Shown: positions 1 through 9,524 of the stretch, piece by piece
Position numbering within the stretch: the first letter of the stretch is position 1
How the letters are laid out: every line of letters starts with the position of its first letter
NCBI RefSeq assembly: GCF_945957465.1
Contig: NZ_CAMFLC010000004.1
Location: forward strand, 62,001-126,000
DNA length: 64,000 bases
Reading direction: 5' to 3'
Source: an uncultured Leifsonia sp.
GTDB lineage: Bacteria > Actinomycetota > Actinomycetes > Actinomycetales > Microbacteriaceae
The notes under the pieces: model-generated
What the model saw: only the letters and a program-made list of their open reading frames with translations
Database searches by the model: none
What the model was told of the DNA's origin: nothing
Made by a program: the position numbers and the translations under genes

Positions 1-957
<957 letters not shown>

Positions 958-963
958 GCTTAC

Positions 964-979
964 CTTTCGTTTGCGAAAG
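964..979. promoter_or_regulatory. Palindromic operator between galT and the DeoR gene
   Basis: Perfect inverted repeat CTTTCG-TTTG-CGAAAG immediately upstream of the galT start. A position between divergent galT and a DeoR-family gene suggests it is the operator of that regulator. A TTGACA -35-like hexamer lies at 1004-1009. Confidence 0.6.
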
Positions 980-1039
980 TAAATGTACCCAATTGCTTGC
1001 GTATTGACAAGAAAACACAAGCACAGGAGCATTGCGGGT

Positions 1040-1825
1040 ATGACCGAACCCCTGCCTGCAGCGCTGCGCCGCGAGCGGATGCTCGAGCTGATCGGGCGCG
1101 CGGGCTTCGTGCGCGTCGCCGAGTTGAGCGAGGAGTTCCAGGTCTCCGACGTGACGGTGCGCAGCGACCTCGACGCTCTCGACTCGCAGCAGAGCATCCG
1201 CCGCGTCCACGGCGGGGCCGTCCTCCGCAGCGCGGGCACGCGCGAGGTGAGCTTCGAGGAGGCGCTGGAGTCCTCCGCCGACGAGAAGCGGCGGATCGGG
1301 GAGGCCGCCGCCGCCCTGGTCGAGCCCGGCAGCAGCGTGCTGCTCGACGTCGGAACGACCACGGCGGCGATCGCGAGCGCTCTCGCCGACCGCGACGAGC
1401 TGGACGACGTCACGGTCATCACGAACGGGCTCACGATCGCCCTCGAACTGGAGCGTGCCATCCCGCGGTTCCAGGTGGTGGTGACCGGTGGGACGCTGCG
1501 CCCGCTGCAGCACTCCCTCGTCGAGCCGCTCGCGTCCACGCTGCTGGAGCGCGTGCACGCCGACATCGCGTTCATCGGCTGCACCGGCGTGCATCCCACC
1601 GGAGGCATTACCAACGTCAACCTTCCGGAGGCCGACCTGAAGCGCGTGATGGTCTCGACCTCGGGCCGCGCCCTGGTGGTCGCCGACGGGTCCAAACTCG
1701 GCCGCACCCACGTCGGCCGCATCGCCGCGATCGACGAGGTGGCCGGACTGCTCACCGGGGAGTCGGCGGACCCGGACGACGTCGCGGCGCTGCGGGCCGC
1801 GGGCCTGCCCGTGACCATCGCCTGA
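1040..1825 (+). CDS. DeoR/GlpR-family transcriptional regulator
   Basis: Repressor of sugar metabolism, 261 residues, the usual size. The N-terminal winged helix (about 8-60) reads RERMLELIGRAG then a recognition helix around VSDVTVRSDLDAL and the RRVHGGA wing typical of DeoR proteins. The C-terminal sugar-phosphate sensor (about 75-235) carries the isomerase-like motifs DVGTTT, ITNGL, GGTLR and FIGCTG. I chose ATG 1040 because AGGAG at 1025-1029 sits ten bases upstream; an upstream in-frame ATG at 983 would add 19 residues overlapping the promoter. It lies divergent from galT and 16 bp before the aldose epimerase gene, so it probably controls galactose genes with a phosphosugar as inducer; the ligand is inference. 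Confidence 0.9.
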   Translation: MTEPLPAALRRERMLELIGRAGFVRVAELSEEFQVSDVTVRSDLDALDSQQSIRRVHGGAVLRSAGTREVSFEEALESSADEKRRIGEAAAALVEPGSSVLLDVGTTTAAIASALADRDELDDVTVITNGLTIALELERAIPRFQVVVTGGTLRPLQHSLVEPLASTLLERVHADIAFIGCTGVHPTGGITNVNLPEADLKRVMVSTSGRALVVADGSKLGRTHVGRIAAIDEVAGLLTGESADPDDVAALRAAGLPVTIA

Positions 1826-1841
1826 GGCATACGCTGTCTCC

Positions 1842-2777
1842 ATGCGCGCACCGACAGGAGAACAGTACGAACTCGAGTTCGGCGATCTGACCGCCACCAT
1901 CACCCAGGTCGCGGCCGGCATCCGCACCCTCCGCTACGGAGGGGTGGACCTCGTCGAACCGTTCCCCGAGGATTCCACTCCTCCCGCTGCCGACGGCATT
2001 GTGCTCATGCCCTGGCCCAACCGGGTCAAAGACGGCGTGTGGGAGCTGGACGGCGTCCCGCAGCGGCTGGCGATCACGGAGCCGGCGCTCGGCAACGCTT
2101 CGCACGGTCTCCTCCGGTTCCGTCCGTACGAGCTGGTCGAGCGCACCGATTCGGCAGTCACCCAGGCCGCCACGATCTACCCCGAGTCCGGCTTCCCGTT
2201 CGTGCTCGACACGACGGTCACGCATGAGCTCGACACCGAGGGGCTCAGGGTCACCCATCGTGTCACTAATCGCAGCGCCCGCACCGCTCCCGTGGCGATC
2301 GGCGCGCACCCCTACCTCCGCATCGGTGACGTGCCGCCCACGCAGCTGACACTGACCGTTCACGCGGGCACACGGTTCGAGACCGACGACCGGCTGAACG
2401 TCGTCGGCGAGACGCCCGTGGCCGGCACGCCCTTCGACCTCTCCGGAGGCCGGGTCGTCGCCGAGCTCGACCTGAACGACGGGTTCGGCGAACTCGCCTC
2501 GCCGATCGAGCACACGCTGGCTGCTCCCGACGGCCGCCGCGTCACGCTGTGGGGCGATGCGGCGTTCGCGTACGTCCAGCTGTTCACCCATCGGGCGTTC
2601 GCCACCAAGGAGGCGGGTGAGGTCGCGCTCGCCGTCGAGCCGATGACGGCTCCGGCGAACGCGCTCAACACCGGTCGGGGACTGCGCTGGCTGGAGCCCG
2701 ACGAGACCTGGACGGCGGAGTGGGGCATCCGCCCGCAGGGCTTCGCCGGCGACTCCTACCTGGCGAGCTGGGGGTAG
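1842..2777 (+). CDS. galM: Aldose 1-epimerase family protein
   Basis: Interconverts alpha and beta anomers of galactose or related hexoses before GalK/GalT use them. The 311-residue frame has the family landmarks in order: N-terminal beta-sandwich, NRVKDGVW (about 60-67), ASHGLL with the first catalytic His (about 88), GAHPYLR with the second (about 156), and the C-terminal EPMTAPANALNTG block holding the general-base Glu (about 267). Seventeen bases upstream of the start lies the stop of the DeoR gene. A TACGCT -10 hexamer (1830-1835) sits exactly six bases before the ATG, which suggests a leaderless transcript separate from read-through. The last 22 bases overlap the convergent SDR gene. 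Exact sugar specificity is not visible. Confidence 0.88.
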   Translation: MRAPTGEQYELEFGDLTATITQVAAGIRTLRYGGVDLVEPFPEDSTPPAADGIVLMPWPNRVKDGVWELDGVPQRLAITEPALGNASHGLLRFRPYELVERTDSAVTQAATIYPESGFPFVLDTTVTHELDTEGLRVTHRVTNRSARTAPVAIGAHPYLRIGDVPPTQLTLTVHAGTRFETDDRLNVVGETPVAGTPFDLSGGRVVAELDLNDGFGELASPIEHTLAAPDGRRVTLWGDAAFAYVQLFTHRAFATKEAGEVALAVEPMTAPANALNTGRGLRWLEPDETWTAEWGIRPQGFAGDSYLASWG

Positions 2778-3460
2778 AGCGCGCGCACGTCCTCGTGGAG
2801 GACCGACTTGACCCGCTGCGCCGTCTCGCCGACGATCGCTTCGGCTTCCCCGGCGACGACGGCGTCGAGCGCCTCCTGGACCACCTGCGCCGGGGGCACC
2901 TTGTAGCCCTCCGCGTCTGCCGCCATCTCGGTGTCCACGTAGCCGACGTGCACGCCGACGACCTGGATGCCCTGCGGCGCCAGTTCGACGCGGGTCGAGT
3001 TGCTGGCCGACCAGAGCGCCGCCTTGGTGGCACTGTAGGAGCCGATCGCGTACCAGCTGAGCGCGGAGTGCATGTTCACGATCGCGCCTCCACCCTGGGC
3101 GGCGATCGCGGGCGCGAACGCGCGGGTGACCAGCACTGGCCCCCAGAAGTTGGTGTCGAACTCGCGGTGGATCTCGGCGAGGTCGCCGGTCACGAGCGAC
3201 TGGTTCACGCCGATTCCGGCGTTGTTCACCAGCACGGTCACGTCGGGCGCCGCCTCCGCAGCCCGGCGGATGCTGTCGGCGTCGGTCACGTCCAGCGCGA
3301 TCGGCACGACGCGCGGGTCGTCGACGACGACGGAATCGGGGCGGCGCGCCGCCGCGTAGACCTTCGTGGCGCCGCGGGCGAGCAGCTCGGAGACGAAAGC
3401 GGCGCCGAGGCCGCGGTTGGCGCCGGTCACGAGTGCGACACGGCCGGTGAGATCCGTCAT
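2756..3460 (-). CDS. Short-chain dehydrogenase/reductase
   Basis: NAD(P)-dependent oxidoreductase of 234 residues with a complete classical SDR Rossmann fold: TGANRGLG cofactor motif (12-19), NNAG (79-82) and the YSATK active site with Tyr142 and Lys146, and a Ser at about 132. The Ala-Arg-Arg stretch after beta-2 hints at NADP preference. Substrate is unknown. It is divergent from the TetR gene at 3550 and both starts flank a large perfect inverted repeat, so it is almost certainly the regulated target of that TetR protein. The 3' end overlaps the aldose epimerase gene by 22 bases. The start at ATG 3460 is supported by GGAGTCC just upstream. Confidence 0.9.
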   Translation of the reverse strand: MTDLTGRVALVTGANRGLGAAFVSELLARGATKVYAAARRPDSVVVDDPRVVPIALDVTDADSIRRAAEAAPDVTVLVNNAGIGVNQSLVTGDLAEIHREFDTNFWGPVLVTRAFAPAIAAQGGGAIVNMHSALSWYAIGSYSATKAALWSASNSTRVELAPQGIQVVGVHVGYVDTEMAADAEGYKVPPAQVVQEALDAVVAGEAEAIVGETAQRVKSVLHEDVRALYPQLAR

Positions 3461-3472
3461 GGGAGTCCTCCA

Positions 3473-3521
3473 AAAGTAAACCGATCTGTTTCACGTCAAT
3501 GTACACAGATCGGTTTACTTT
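3473..3521. promoter_or_regulatory. Double TetR-type operator between SDR and TetR genes
   Basis: Two 17-base arms form a perfect inverted repeat (AAAGTAAACCGATCTGT at 3473-3489 and its complement at 3505-3521) with a 15-base spacer. Each arm also holds a near-palindrome around GATC (AAACCGATCTGTTT at 3478-3491; related bases 3504-3517), so it may be two separate dimer sites. It covers the promoter space of both divergent genes. Confidence 0.75.
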
Positions 3522-3549
3522 GTGCAAGCGCGCCCCTAGAATCGAAGGC

Positions 3550-4131
3550 ATGACGTCGACATCCCCCGCCCGGCCCCGGCCGCGGGAGCGTGTACTCGAC
3601 GCCGCCGCCCGGCTCTTCATCCGCGAGGGCGTGAACGCGGTCGGCGTCGACCGGCTCGCCCAGGAGGCCCAGGTCTCCAAGCGCTCCATCTACCAGCACT
3701 TCGAGAGCAAGGACGCCATCGTCGCCGACATGCTCCGCGAGTACGGTCCGCGCGTCGTCGCCGGCTACTTCGCCGACGAGGCCGACGAGCGCTCGCCGCG
3801 CGAGCGGGTGCTGCACGTCTACGATGCGCTCCACCGCGCCGCGGAGGCCGGCGACTACTTCGGCTGCCCGTTCGTCAACGTCGCCACCGAACTGCGCGAC
3901 CGCGACCATCCGGCCGCCCTGGTGGCGCAGCACTTCAAGGGGGAGCTGACGGGGTACTTCCAGCGCCAGGCCGAGGCTGCGGGCGCGGCGTCCCCGCACG
4001 TGCTCGCGATTCAGCTCACGCTGCTGTTCGACGGCGCCTCCGCCAGCGCCGCGCTCTGCGGCGGGACGCCGCTCGCGGCCCGGCTCGCTGCCGAGCAGCT
4101 CTGGGACGCAGCCGTCAGCGCCGCCCGGTGA
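3550..4131 (+). CDS. TetR/AcrR-family transcriptional regulator
   Basis: Ligand-responsive repressor of 193 residues. The N-terminal HTH (about 10-55) contains AARLFIREGVNAVGVDRLA followed by VSKRSIYQHFESKD, the standard TetR recognition helix; the C-terminal part is all-alpha and divergent, as usual for the dimer/ligand domain, with FGCPFVN at about 117-123 typical of the TetR subgroup that controls oxidoreductase genes. ATG 3550 was chosen rather than an upstream ATG at 3499, which lies inside the operator; a TAGAAT -10 hexamer at 3537-3542 places the transcript start at or next to the ATG (leaderless). It is divergent from the SDR gene, probably regulating both. The 3' end overlaps the convergent DUF1801 gene by 17 bases. 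Confidence 0.9.
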   Translation: MTSTSPARPRPRERVLDAAARLFIREGVNAVGVDRLAQEAQVSKRSIYQHFESKDAIVADMLREYGPRVVAGYFADEADERSPRERVLHVYDALHRAAEAGDYFGCPFVNVATELRDRDHPAALVAQHFKGELTGYFQRQAEAAGAASPHVLAIQLTLLFDGASASAALCGGTPLAARLAAEQLWDAAVSAAR

Positions 4132-4507
4132 TCGCGCGCCAGCCGCCCGCGCGGTTGTCGGCGATGAGCCGGCGCAGGAACGTCAAAAGCGCCTCGCGAT
4201 CGATCGGGTCGCCCTGCCGGAAGCCGATCGTGCGGGCTGTCGCATTGTCGTGGCCGGCAGTGATGAGCCCGGTCGGATCGGGCACGATCCCGCCGTCGTA
4301 GACGAACAGGTTCACGTGATCCCGTGCGGCGAGGAACGCGGCGACCGTGCCGTCCAGCACGAAGTACGGCTGCACCGACCGCTTGATCGTCTCCTCGATC
4401 GCGGGGTCCGCCTCGTGGAGGATGTCCCGCAGCTCGCCGAACACGTCCTGCTGCCACGTCGGCAGCCCGGCCAGGTAGGCATCCACCCGCGGATCGCGCT
4501 CGCTCAC
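4115..4507 (-). CDS. DUF1801 (YdhG-like) domain protein
   Basis: Small cytoplasmic protein of 130 residues starting at GTG 4507. It shows the DUF1801 pattern: VDAYLAGLP at the start, an amphipathic helix, then DPAIEETIKRSVQPYF and the FLAARDHVNLFVYDGG strand pair, a fold shared with iron-chaperone-like frataxin relatives. Biochemical role is not established for the family; many members sit alone, as here. It is convergent with the TetR gene and overlaps its end by 17 bases, and the antiporter gene upstream on the same strand ends 39 bases before its start, so the two may be co-transcribed. Confidence 0.75.
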   Translation of the reverse strand: MSERDPRVDAYLAGLPTWQQDVFGELRDILHEADPAIEETIKRSVQPYFVLDGTVAAFLAARDHVNLFVYDGGIVPDPTGLITAGHDNATARTIGFRQGDPIDREALLTFLRRLIADNRAGGWRAITGRR

Positions 4508-4546
4508 GCGGTCACCCTACGTCGCCGACGCGGCGGATGGCAGCCC

Positions 4547-5644
4547 TCACGGAGCGATGGACAGGAAGATGAACGCCGCGAAGATGATGAGGTGGATGCC
4601 GCCCTTGATGCGCGCGGCCTGCCCCGGCATGATCGTCAGGATGCTGATCACCACGGTCAGCATCAGCAGCACGATCTGGCTCGAACCGAGGCCGAGGTGC
4701 AGGGGACCGGGCAGCCAGATCGACGCGACCGCGATCGCGGGGATCGTGAGCCCGATGCTCGCGATGGCCGAACCGAGAGCGAGGTTCAGGCTGGTCTGCA
4801 TGCGGTTGCGCCGCGCCGCCTTCGATGCGGCGATACCTTCCGGCAGCAGCACCAGCAGGGCGATGATGACGCCGACGAACGACTGCGGGAGGCCGATCCC
4901 GGTCACCGCGCGCTCGATCGGCGTCGACTCCAGCTTGGCGAGCCCGACCACCGCGACGAGCGCGACGAGCAGCAGGCCGACACTGATGAGCGCCGTGCGG
5001 GTGGAGGGCGCGTCCGCGTGCGTGTCCTCGGGCTGCGGGGTGCCTTTGGGTGACACCGGCAGGAAGAAGTCGCGGTGGGCGAACGTCTGCGTGAACACGA
5101 ACATCGCGTAGAGCGCGACCGAGGCGATGGCTGCGAACGTCAGCTGGCTCGGCGAGAACTCGGGGCCGGGCGTGGCCACGGTGAAGGTCGGGAGCACCAT
5201 CGTCAGCGTGGCCATCGCGGTCACCGTGCCGAGGGCGGCGCCGCTGCCCTGGGCGTTGAACGTCGTCGTCTCGCGGCGGGAGGCGCTCAGCAGCAGGCTC
5301 AGGCCGACGATGCCGTTCATGGTGATCATCACGGCGGAGAAGACGGTGTCGCGAGCGAGCGTCGCGCTGTCTTTGCCGGTCGTCATCAGGGTGACGATCA
5401 GGGCGACCTCGATGACGGTCACGGCCACGGCGAGCACGAGCGATCCGAACGGCTCGCCGACGCGGTGGGCCACCACCTCCGCGTGCTGCACGGCGGCCAG
5501 CACCGTGCCCGCGAGCACGACGGCGATCAGCGCCACGGCGACCGGCTGCAGCTCGACCGTCCAGAAGGACACGAGCACGATGATCCCGACGATCGGGACG
5601 AAGACCGTCCACCACCGGGCGAGCCACTGTCCGAGCGCTTTCAT
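4547..5644 (-). CDS. ChaA-type Ca2+(Na+)/H+ antiporter
   Basis: Integral membrane cation/proton exchanger of the CaCA superfamily, 365 residues with about eleven hydrophobic segments spread over the whole length. The two family repeats are visible: the first with AVTVIEVALIVTLM (about 75-88) and the second with ALLVLLPEGIAASKAARRN (about 260-278), where acidic Glu residues sit in membrane helices as in ChaA. Expected to extrude Ca2+ or Na+ under alkaline or salt stress. Start ATG 5644 gives a normal cytoplasmic N-terminus (MKALGQWLARWW); a longer frame upstream reads through low-complexity sequence. The gene is divergent from the lipoprotein gene at 5726. Ion specificity cannot be read from sequence. 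Confidence 0.82.
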   Translation of the reverse strand: MKALGQWLARWWTVFVPIVGIIVLVSFWTVELQPVAVALIAVVLAGTVLAAVQHAEVVAHRVGEPFGSLVLAVAVTVIEVALIVTLMTTGKDSATLARDTVFSAVMITMNGIVGLSLLLSASRRETTTFNAQGSGAALGTVTAMATLTMVLPTFTVATPGPEFSPSQLTFAAIASVALYAMFVFTQTFAHRDFFLPVSPKGTPQPEDTHADAPSTRTALISVGLLLVALVAVVGLAKLESTPIERAVTGIGLPQSFVGVIIALLVLLPEGIAASKAARRNRMQTSLNLALGSAIASIGLTIPAIAVASIWLPGPLHLGLGSSQIVLLMLTVVISILTIMPGQAARIKGGIHLIIFAAFIFLSIAP

Positions 5645-5725
5645 ACGTCCATCCTGCCAGGGCGACTTCCGAGAGGGCGGCGTGCCTTCGAGCACGGATG
5701 CGGGACGCCGTGCCGACAATAGGGC

Positions 5726-6340
5726 ATGTCGACGAACTCCGGACCCGTGACCGCCCGAACCATCGTCACAGTCGCGCTGGCGGCGGCGCTCGCCGTGGGG
5801 GTCGCCGGCTGCGCTCCAGCGGCGAACCCGTCCCCCTCGCCGACGTCGTCGGGCTCGTCCACCGCCTCCGGCTCGCCGCGGCCGACGGCCACCAGCACCT
5901 CGCAGCCGGTCGACGGGCAGTGCGCGACCTCCCAGCTCAGCGGATCGATCGGCGCAGGCGGCGGCGGTGCCGCCGGCAGCGTCGAGGTCACCCTCGTTCT
6001 CACCAACAATGGATCCGCCCCGTGTTCACTACAGGGGTGGCCGGGCGTGTCGTTCGTCGGCGACGGCAACGGCACACAGCTCGGCAAGCCGGCGGCCTTC
6101 GACAGGAGCACACCGCACGCGACGGTCGTCCTCCAGCCGGGCGGCACCGCGCGGGCGCCGCTGAAGATCGTGCAGGCCATGAACTACCCGGAGGCGGACT
6201 GCAAGCCGCAGAAGGCGGACGGGTTCCGCGTCTACCCGCCGGGATCGACCGAGTCGCTGTTCGTGAAGGACGATTCGGTCACGGCCTGCACCACCACGAC
6301 CGTCGACCTCCTCACCGTCGGCGCGCTGGCGGCGCCGTAG
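5726..6340 (+). CDS. DUF4232 lipoprotein
   Basis: Exported lipoprotein of 204 residues. The N-terminus has a hydrophobic signal ending in a lipobox VAGC with the modified Cys at 29, followed by a Ser/Thr/Pro-rich linker (30-62) and a DUF4232 beta-sandwich domain from about 63 to the end. Paired Cys residues in the domain (near CATSQ, APCSLQGWPGV, EADCKPQ and TACTT) could form two disulfides outside the cell. The GWPGVSFV strand is the most characteristic part of DUF4232. Actinobacteria carry many such surface lipoproteins and no function is established. It is divergent from the antiporter gene and 63 bases upstream of the ClC gene. Confidence 0.85.
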   Translation: MSTNSGPVTARTIVTVALAAALAVGVAGCAPAANPSPSPTSSGSSTASGSPRPTATSTSQPVDGQCATSQLSGSIGAGGGGAAGSVEVTLVLTNNGSAPCSLQGWPGVSFVGDGNGTQLGKPAAFDRSTPHATVVLQPGGTARAPLKIVQAMNYPEADCKPQKADGFRVYPPGSTESLFVKDDSVTACTTTTVDLLTVGALAAP

Positions 6341-6403
6341 CGGCGGGTGCCGGGCGGAGCGGCCGCTGCGACGGCGGACCGCCGCGGACGATAATCTGAT
6401 CCC

Positions 6404-7681
6404 GTGCCCATCGCCCGCCACGTGCCCGGACCGACGACACCCGGCTGGCTGATCCGTCTCGTCGTCGTGACCGCCCTCGTCGGTGTCGGCGCCGGCGTCG
6501 GCGGCGGTCTCGTCTACCTGGGACTCCACAGCATCCAGCACCTGGCCTTCGGATACTCGGAGGGCACCTTCCTCGACGGCCTGCTGGACGCACCCCCGGC
6601 GAACCGCGTGATCGCGCTGGTGGTGGCGGGCGTCGTCGGTGCGGTCGGCTGGTATTTCCTCCGCGCCTGGGGCCGACGGCGAGCCGACCGCGCGGTCGTG
6701 TCGATCGAGTCCGCGGTCGGGGGCAGACGGATGCCCGGAGTCGTGACACTCCTGAACGCCGGTCTCCAGGTCGTGATCGTCGGGTTGGGTGCTTCGATCG
6801 GCCGGGAGGTGGCCCCGCGCGAGATCGCCGCGTGGTGGGCGTCATGGCTGTCGGAACGCGCCGGGGTGAGCGCTCGCGAGCGCCGCATCCTCGTCGCGTG
6901 CGGTGCGGGCGCCGGTCTTGCCGCCGTCTACAACGTGCCTTTCGGCGGGGCCGTGTTCGCGATCGAGATCCTGCTGGCCGAGATCAGCTTCGCCACGGTG
7001 CTCCCTGCATTAGCGACATCGGCGATCGCCGCCTTGGTGGCGCGGCTGGTGGTGCCGGCGAATCCGCTCTACAGCGTGGAGCAGGTGCCGTTGCACCCCC
7101 AGATCGTCATCTGGGCGATCCTCGCCGGCCCGATCATCGGTTTCGCCGCTGTCGGCTTCGTGCGTCTGAGCCGCCTGGCGCAAAGCCATCGCCCCAAGTC
7201 GTGGGGCATCCTGATCGTCATGCCGCTCGTGTTCGCGGCGGTCGGGGTGGCCTCGCTGTGGCTGCCCGCGATCCTGGGCAACGGGCGGTCGCTCGGCCAG
7301 CTCGCGATGTCGGCGTCGTTGCCGGTCGTGATCATCCTCGTGATCACGCTCGTGAAGACGGCGGCGACGGTCGGGACCATCGGCGCCGGCGCGGCGGGCG
7401 GGACGCTCACCCCGTCCCTGGCGATCGGTGCCGGCCTGGGCCTGACCCTCGGCGGCGTCTGGCAGCTGCTCTGGCCGGGCGAGCCCCTGGCCGCGTTCGC
7501 CCTGCTCGGCGCTGCGGCGTTCCTCGCCGTCACGATGCGTGCGCCGCTCACGGCGCTCCTGTTGGTGATGGAGTTCACCAACCAGGGGCCCGACATGCTC
7601 GCACCGATCATGATCTGCGTCGCCGGAGCGGTCGCCGTGGGCTATGTCCTGGAGCGTGGGCGGGTCACAGGGGTGGCATGA
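6404..7681 (+). CDS. ClC-family chloride channel or Cl-/H+ antiporter
   Basis: Membrane protein of 425 residues with about ten hydrophobic segments. It keeps ClC pore landmarks in modified form: GLGASIGREVAPREIA (about 127-142) with the external gating Glu of the GREGP motif, GAGAGLAAVYNVPFGGAVFAIE (about 167-188), and GAAGGTLTPSLAIGAG (about 328-343), where GGTLTP replaces the usual GGIFAP. No CBS domains follow, as in most bacterial short ClCs. Start is GTG 6404; TAATCT at 6392-6397 lies six bases upstream, the leaderless geometry seen elsewhere here. Whether it is a channel or exchanger is not decidable from the motifs I can see. Confidence 0.88.
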   Translation: MPIARHVPGPTTPGWLIRLVVVTALVGVGAGVGGGLVYLGLHSIQHLAFGYSEGTFLDGLLDAPPANRVIALVVAGVVGAVGWYFLRAWGRRRADRAVVSIESAVGGRRMPGVVTLLNAGLQVVIVGLGASIGREVAPREIAAWWASWLSERAGVSARERRILVACGAGAGLAAVYNVPFGGAVFAIEILLAEISFATVLPALATSAIAALVARLVVPANPLYSVEQVPLHPQIVIWAILAGPIIGFAAVGFVRLSRLAQSHRPKSWGILIVMPLVFAAVGVASLWLPAILGNGRSLGQLAMSASLPVVIILVITLVKTAATVGTIGAGAAGGTLTPSLAIGAGLGLTLGGVWQLLWPGEPLAAFALLGAAAFLAVTMRAPLTALLLVMEFTNQGPDMLAPIMICVAGAVAVGYVLERGRVTGVA

Positions 7682-7896
7682 GCCCGTGGTCGCCGGCCGG
7701 GAGCTGACACAGGATCCCACGTCCCACCCGTGCCGGGACCTCTGATGTCGCACCGCGTGATCCCGTCGGGGTGGCACGCAACCCTCACAGCCGACGCTGG
7801 GTTTCTCCCAGATCGCACATAGTTCGTCCATGAGCGCCTCTCACTCGGCTGCGGTGTGCTGTGGCCTTCGGAAGAGGAATCGAGAGGACATGAGCC

Positions 7897-9243
7897 ATGG
7901 ACACCGGAGCTGGGGCGGCCACAGGTAGGGACGACGCGGGTACGACGCCGACGATCGACGCGAAGCAGGGATCGCGACGCGACCGAAGCCGACGCGTGGT
8001 CGCGTTGTCGGCAGCGACCGCGATCGGCGCGGCCACTGCGATCGGCGCGGTGTTCGGGCTGGTGAGCGCTGGTGCCGCGACCGCAGCGACCGCGGCGGCG
8101 TCGGGAACGTCTTCATCGGTCGCCTCTGCCGCGAGCGTGCACCCCGCGATGGGACGGTACGGCTCCGGTTCGGGAGGCTACGGGTACGGCTACGGCGGCT
8201 ACGGCTCGGGCTCTGCCGGCTCGGGCTCGACATCCGGCTCCTCTGCCCCATCCACTCTGGGCAGCGCCACGGCCGCTCAGGAGGTCGGTGTCGTCGACAT
8301 CACGTCCCAGCTGACCTACGACCAGGCCGAGAGCGCCGGCACGGGTCTCGTGCTGACCTCCAGCGGCGAGATCCTCACCAACAACCACGTCGTCGAGGGC
8401 GCGACCAGCATCAGTGTCACGGTCGTCGCCACGGGTGCCCAGTACACGGCGAACGTCGTGGGCACCGACGCCACGGACGACATCGCCGTCCTCCAGCTCA
8501 CTGGCGCTTCGGGGCTCAGCACCGCCCGCCTCGACGCGGCCGGCGACGCGACCGTCGGCGAGAGCGTGACCGGTGTCGGCAACGCCGGCGGCACGGGCGG
8601 CACGCCGTCCGCCTCGCCGGGGACGATCACGGCCCTCGACCAGACCATCACGACACAGGCCGAGCAGACCGCAGCGTCCGAGACGCTGAACGGTCTCATC
8701 CAGACCGACGCCGACATCCAGGCCGGCGACTCCGGCGGCCCGCTCTTCAACGCGGACGACCAGGTGATCGGCATCGACACCGCCGCCGCAGAGGGCGGAA
8801 CGGCCACCGCGGGCTACGCCATCCCGATCGAGACGGCGTTGACCATCGCGGGCCAGATCGAATCGGGCCAGGGATCGGCGAACGTGACCATCGGCTACCC
8901 GGCGTTCCTCGGGGTGGAGGTCGACTCCGCGAGCGCGGCGGCGTCGGGCTCGGGCGGCGGCGACGCCTTCGGTTTCGGCACCTCGAGCGGAAGCACCTCG
9001 GGCGCGGCGGAATCCGGCGCGACCATCGCCGGCGTCATCGACGGAAGCCCCGCCGCTTCCGCCGGACTCGCGGGCGGGGACACCATCACCGCCGTGGACG
9101 GAACCGCGATCGACTCGGCGGCTGCCTTGACGGCCGCACTCGGCACGCACACCCCGGGTGAGAGCGTCGAGGTCACCTGGACCGACCCGTCCGGAGCCTC
9201 CCACACCGCGAACGTCACGCTCGCCCAGGGCCCCGTCGCCTGA
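7897..9243 (+). CDS. S1C (HtrA/DegP-like) serine protease with PDZ domain
   Basis: Membrane-tethered extracytoplasmic protease of 448 residues. Order: short cytoplasmic tail, one membrane segment (about 35-60), a Gly/Ser/Tyr-rich low-complexity linker (about 86-120, repeated GYG/GSG), trypsin-like domain (about 128-310) and a C-terminal PDZ domain (about 330-440). The triad is visible: His164 in TNNHVV, Asp195 in DATDDIAVL, Ser279 in GDSGGPL. These proteins degrade or refold damaged exported proteins. Start ATG 7897 follows GAGAGGAC; an ATG seven bases upstream is out of frame. Upstream 7682-7896 is non-coding and probably holds the promoter. The IS3 element inserted 260 bases downstream. Confidence 0.92.
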   Translation: MDTGAGAATGRDDAGTTPTIDAKQGSRRDRSRRVVALSAATAIGAATAIGAVFGLVSAGAATAATAAASGTSSSVASAASVHPAMGRYGSGSGGYGYGYGGYGSGSAGSGSTSGSSAPSTLGSATAAQEVGVVDITSQLTYDQAESAGTGLVLTSSGEILTNNHVVEGATSISVTVVATGAQYTANVVGTDATDDIAVLQLTGASGLSTARLDAAGDATVGESVTGVGNAGGTGGTPSASPGTITALDQTITTQAEQTAASETLNGLIQTDADIQAGDSGGPLFNADDQVIGIDTAAAEGGTATAGYAIPIETALTIAGQIESGQGSANVTIGYPAFLGVEVDSASAAASGSGGGDAFGFGTSSGSTSGAAESGATIAGVIDGSPAASAGLAGGDTITAVDGTAIDSAAALTAALGTHTPGESVEVTWTDPSGASHTANVTLAQGPVA

Positions 9244-9502
9244 GCGACCGAGTGACACCGCGAGTCGGACATGTGACCTGAATTGTTGGCGCACGTCGCT
9301 TAGGCGCTCGCCTCGACGGCAATCTCCTCAGTTACAGGCGAGTGGATTCAGAAAAATCGACGATCTGGGCGGATCTACGAACGCCAGCTGCGTAACAGAA
9401 CACAACAACAATTGCCGTGCCGCCGGCCAGCAGACAAGCAGCCTGCAGTGGCCATGCAAGGCTAAGGCAGCCGCTGGACACAACAACTGCGTATCCGGTG
9501 GG
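9244..9502. other. Non-coding stretch between protease gene and IS element
   Basis: About 260 bases, visibly AT-richer than the flanks and with no convincing reading frame on either strand. It is the left border of the mobile region. I see no target-site duplication against the right flank of the IS element. Confidence 0.5.
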
Positions 9503-9524
9503 TGAATTGGCCTGACTTTCGTTC

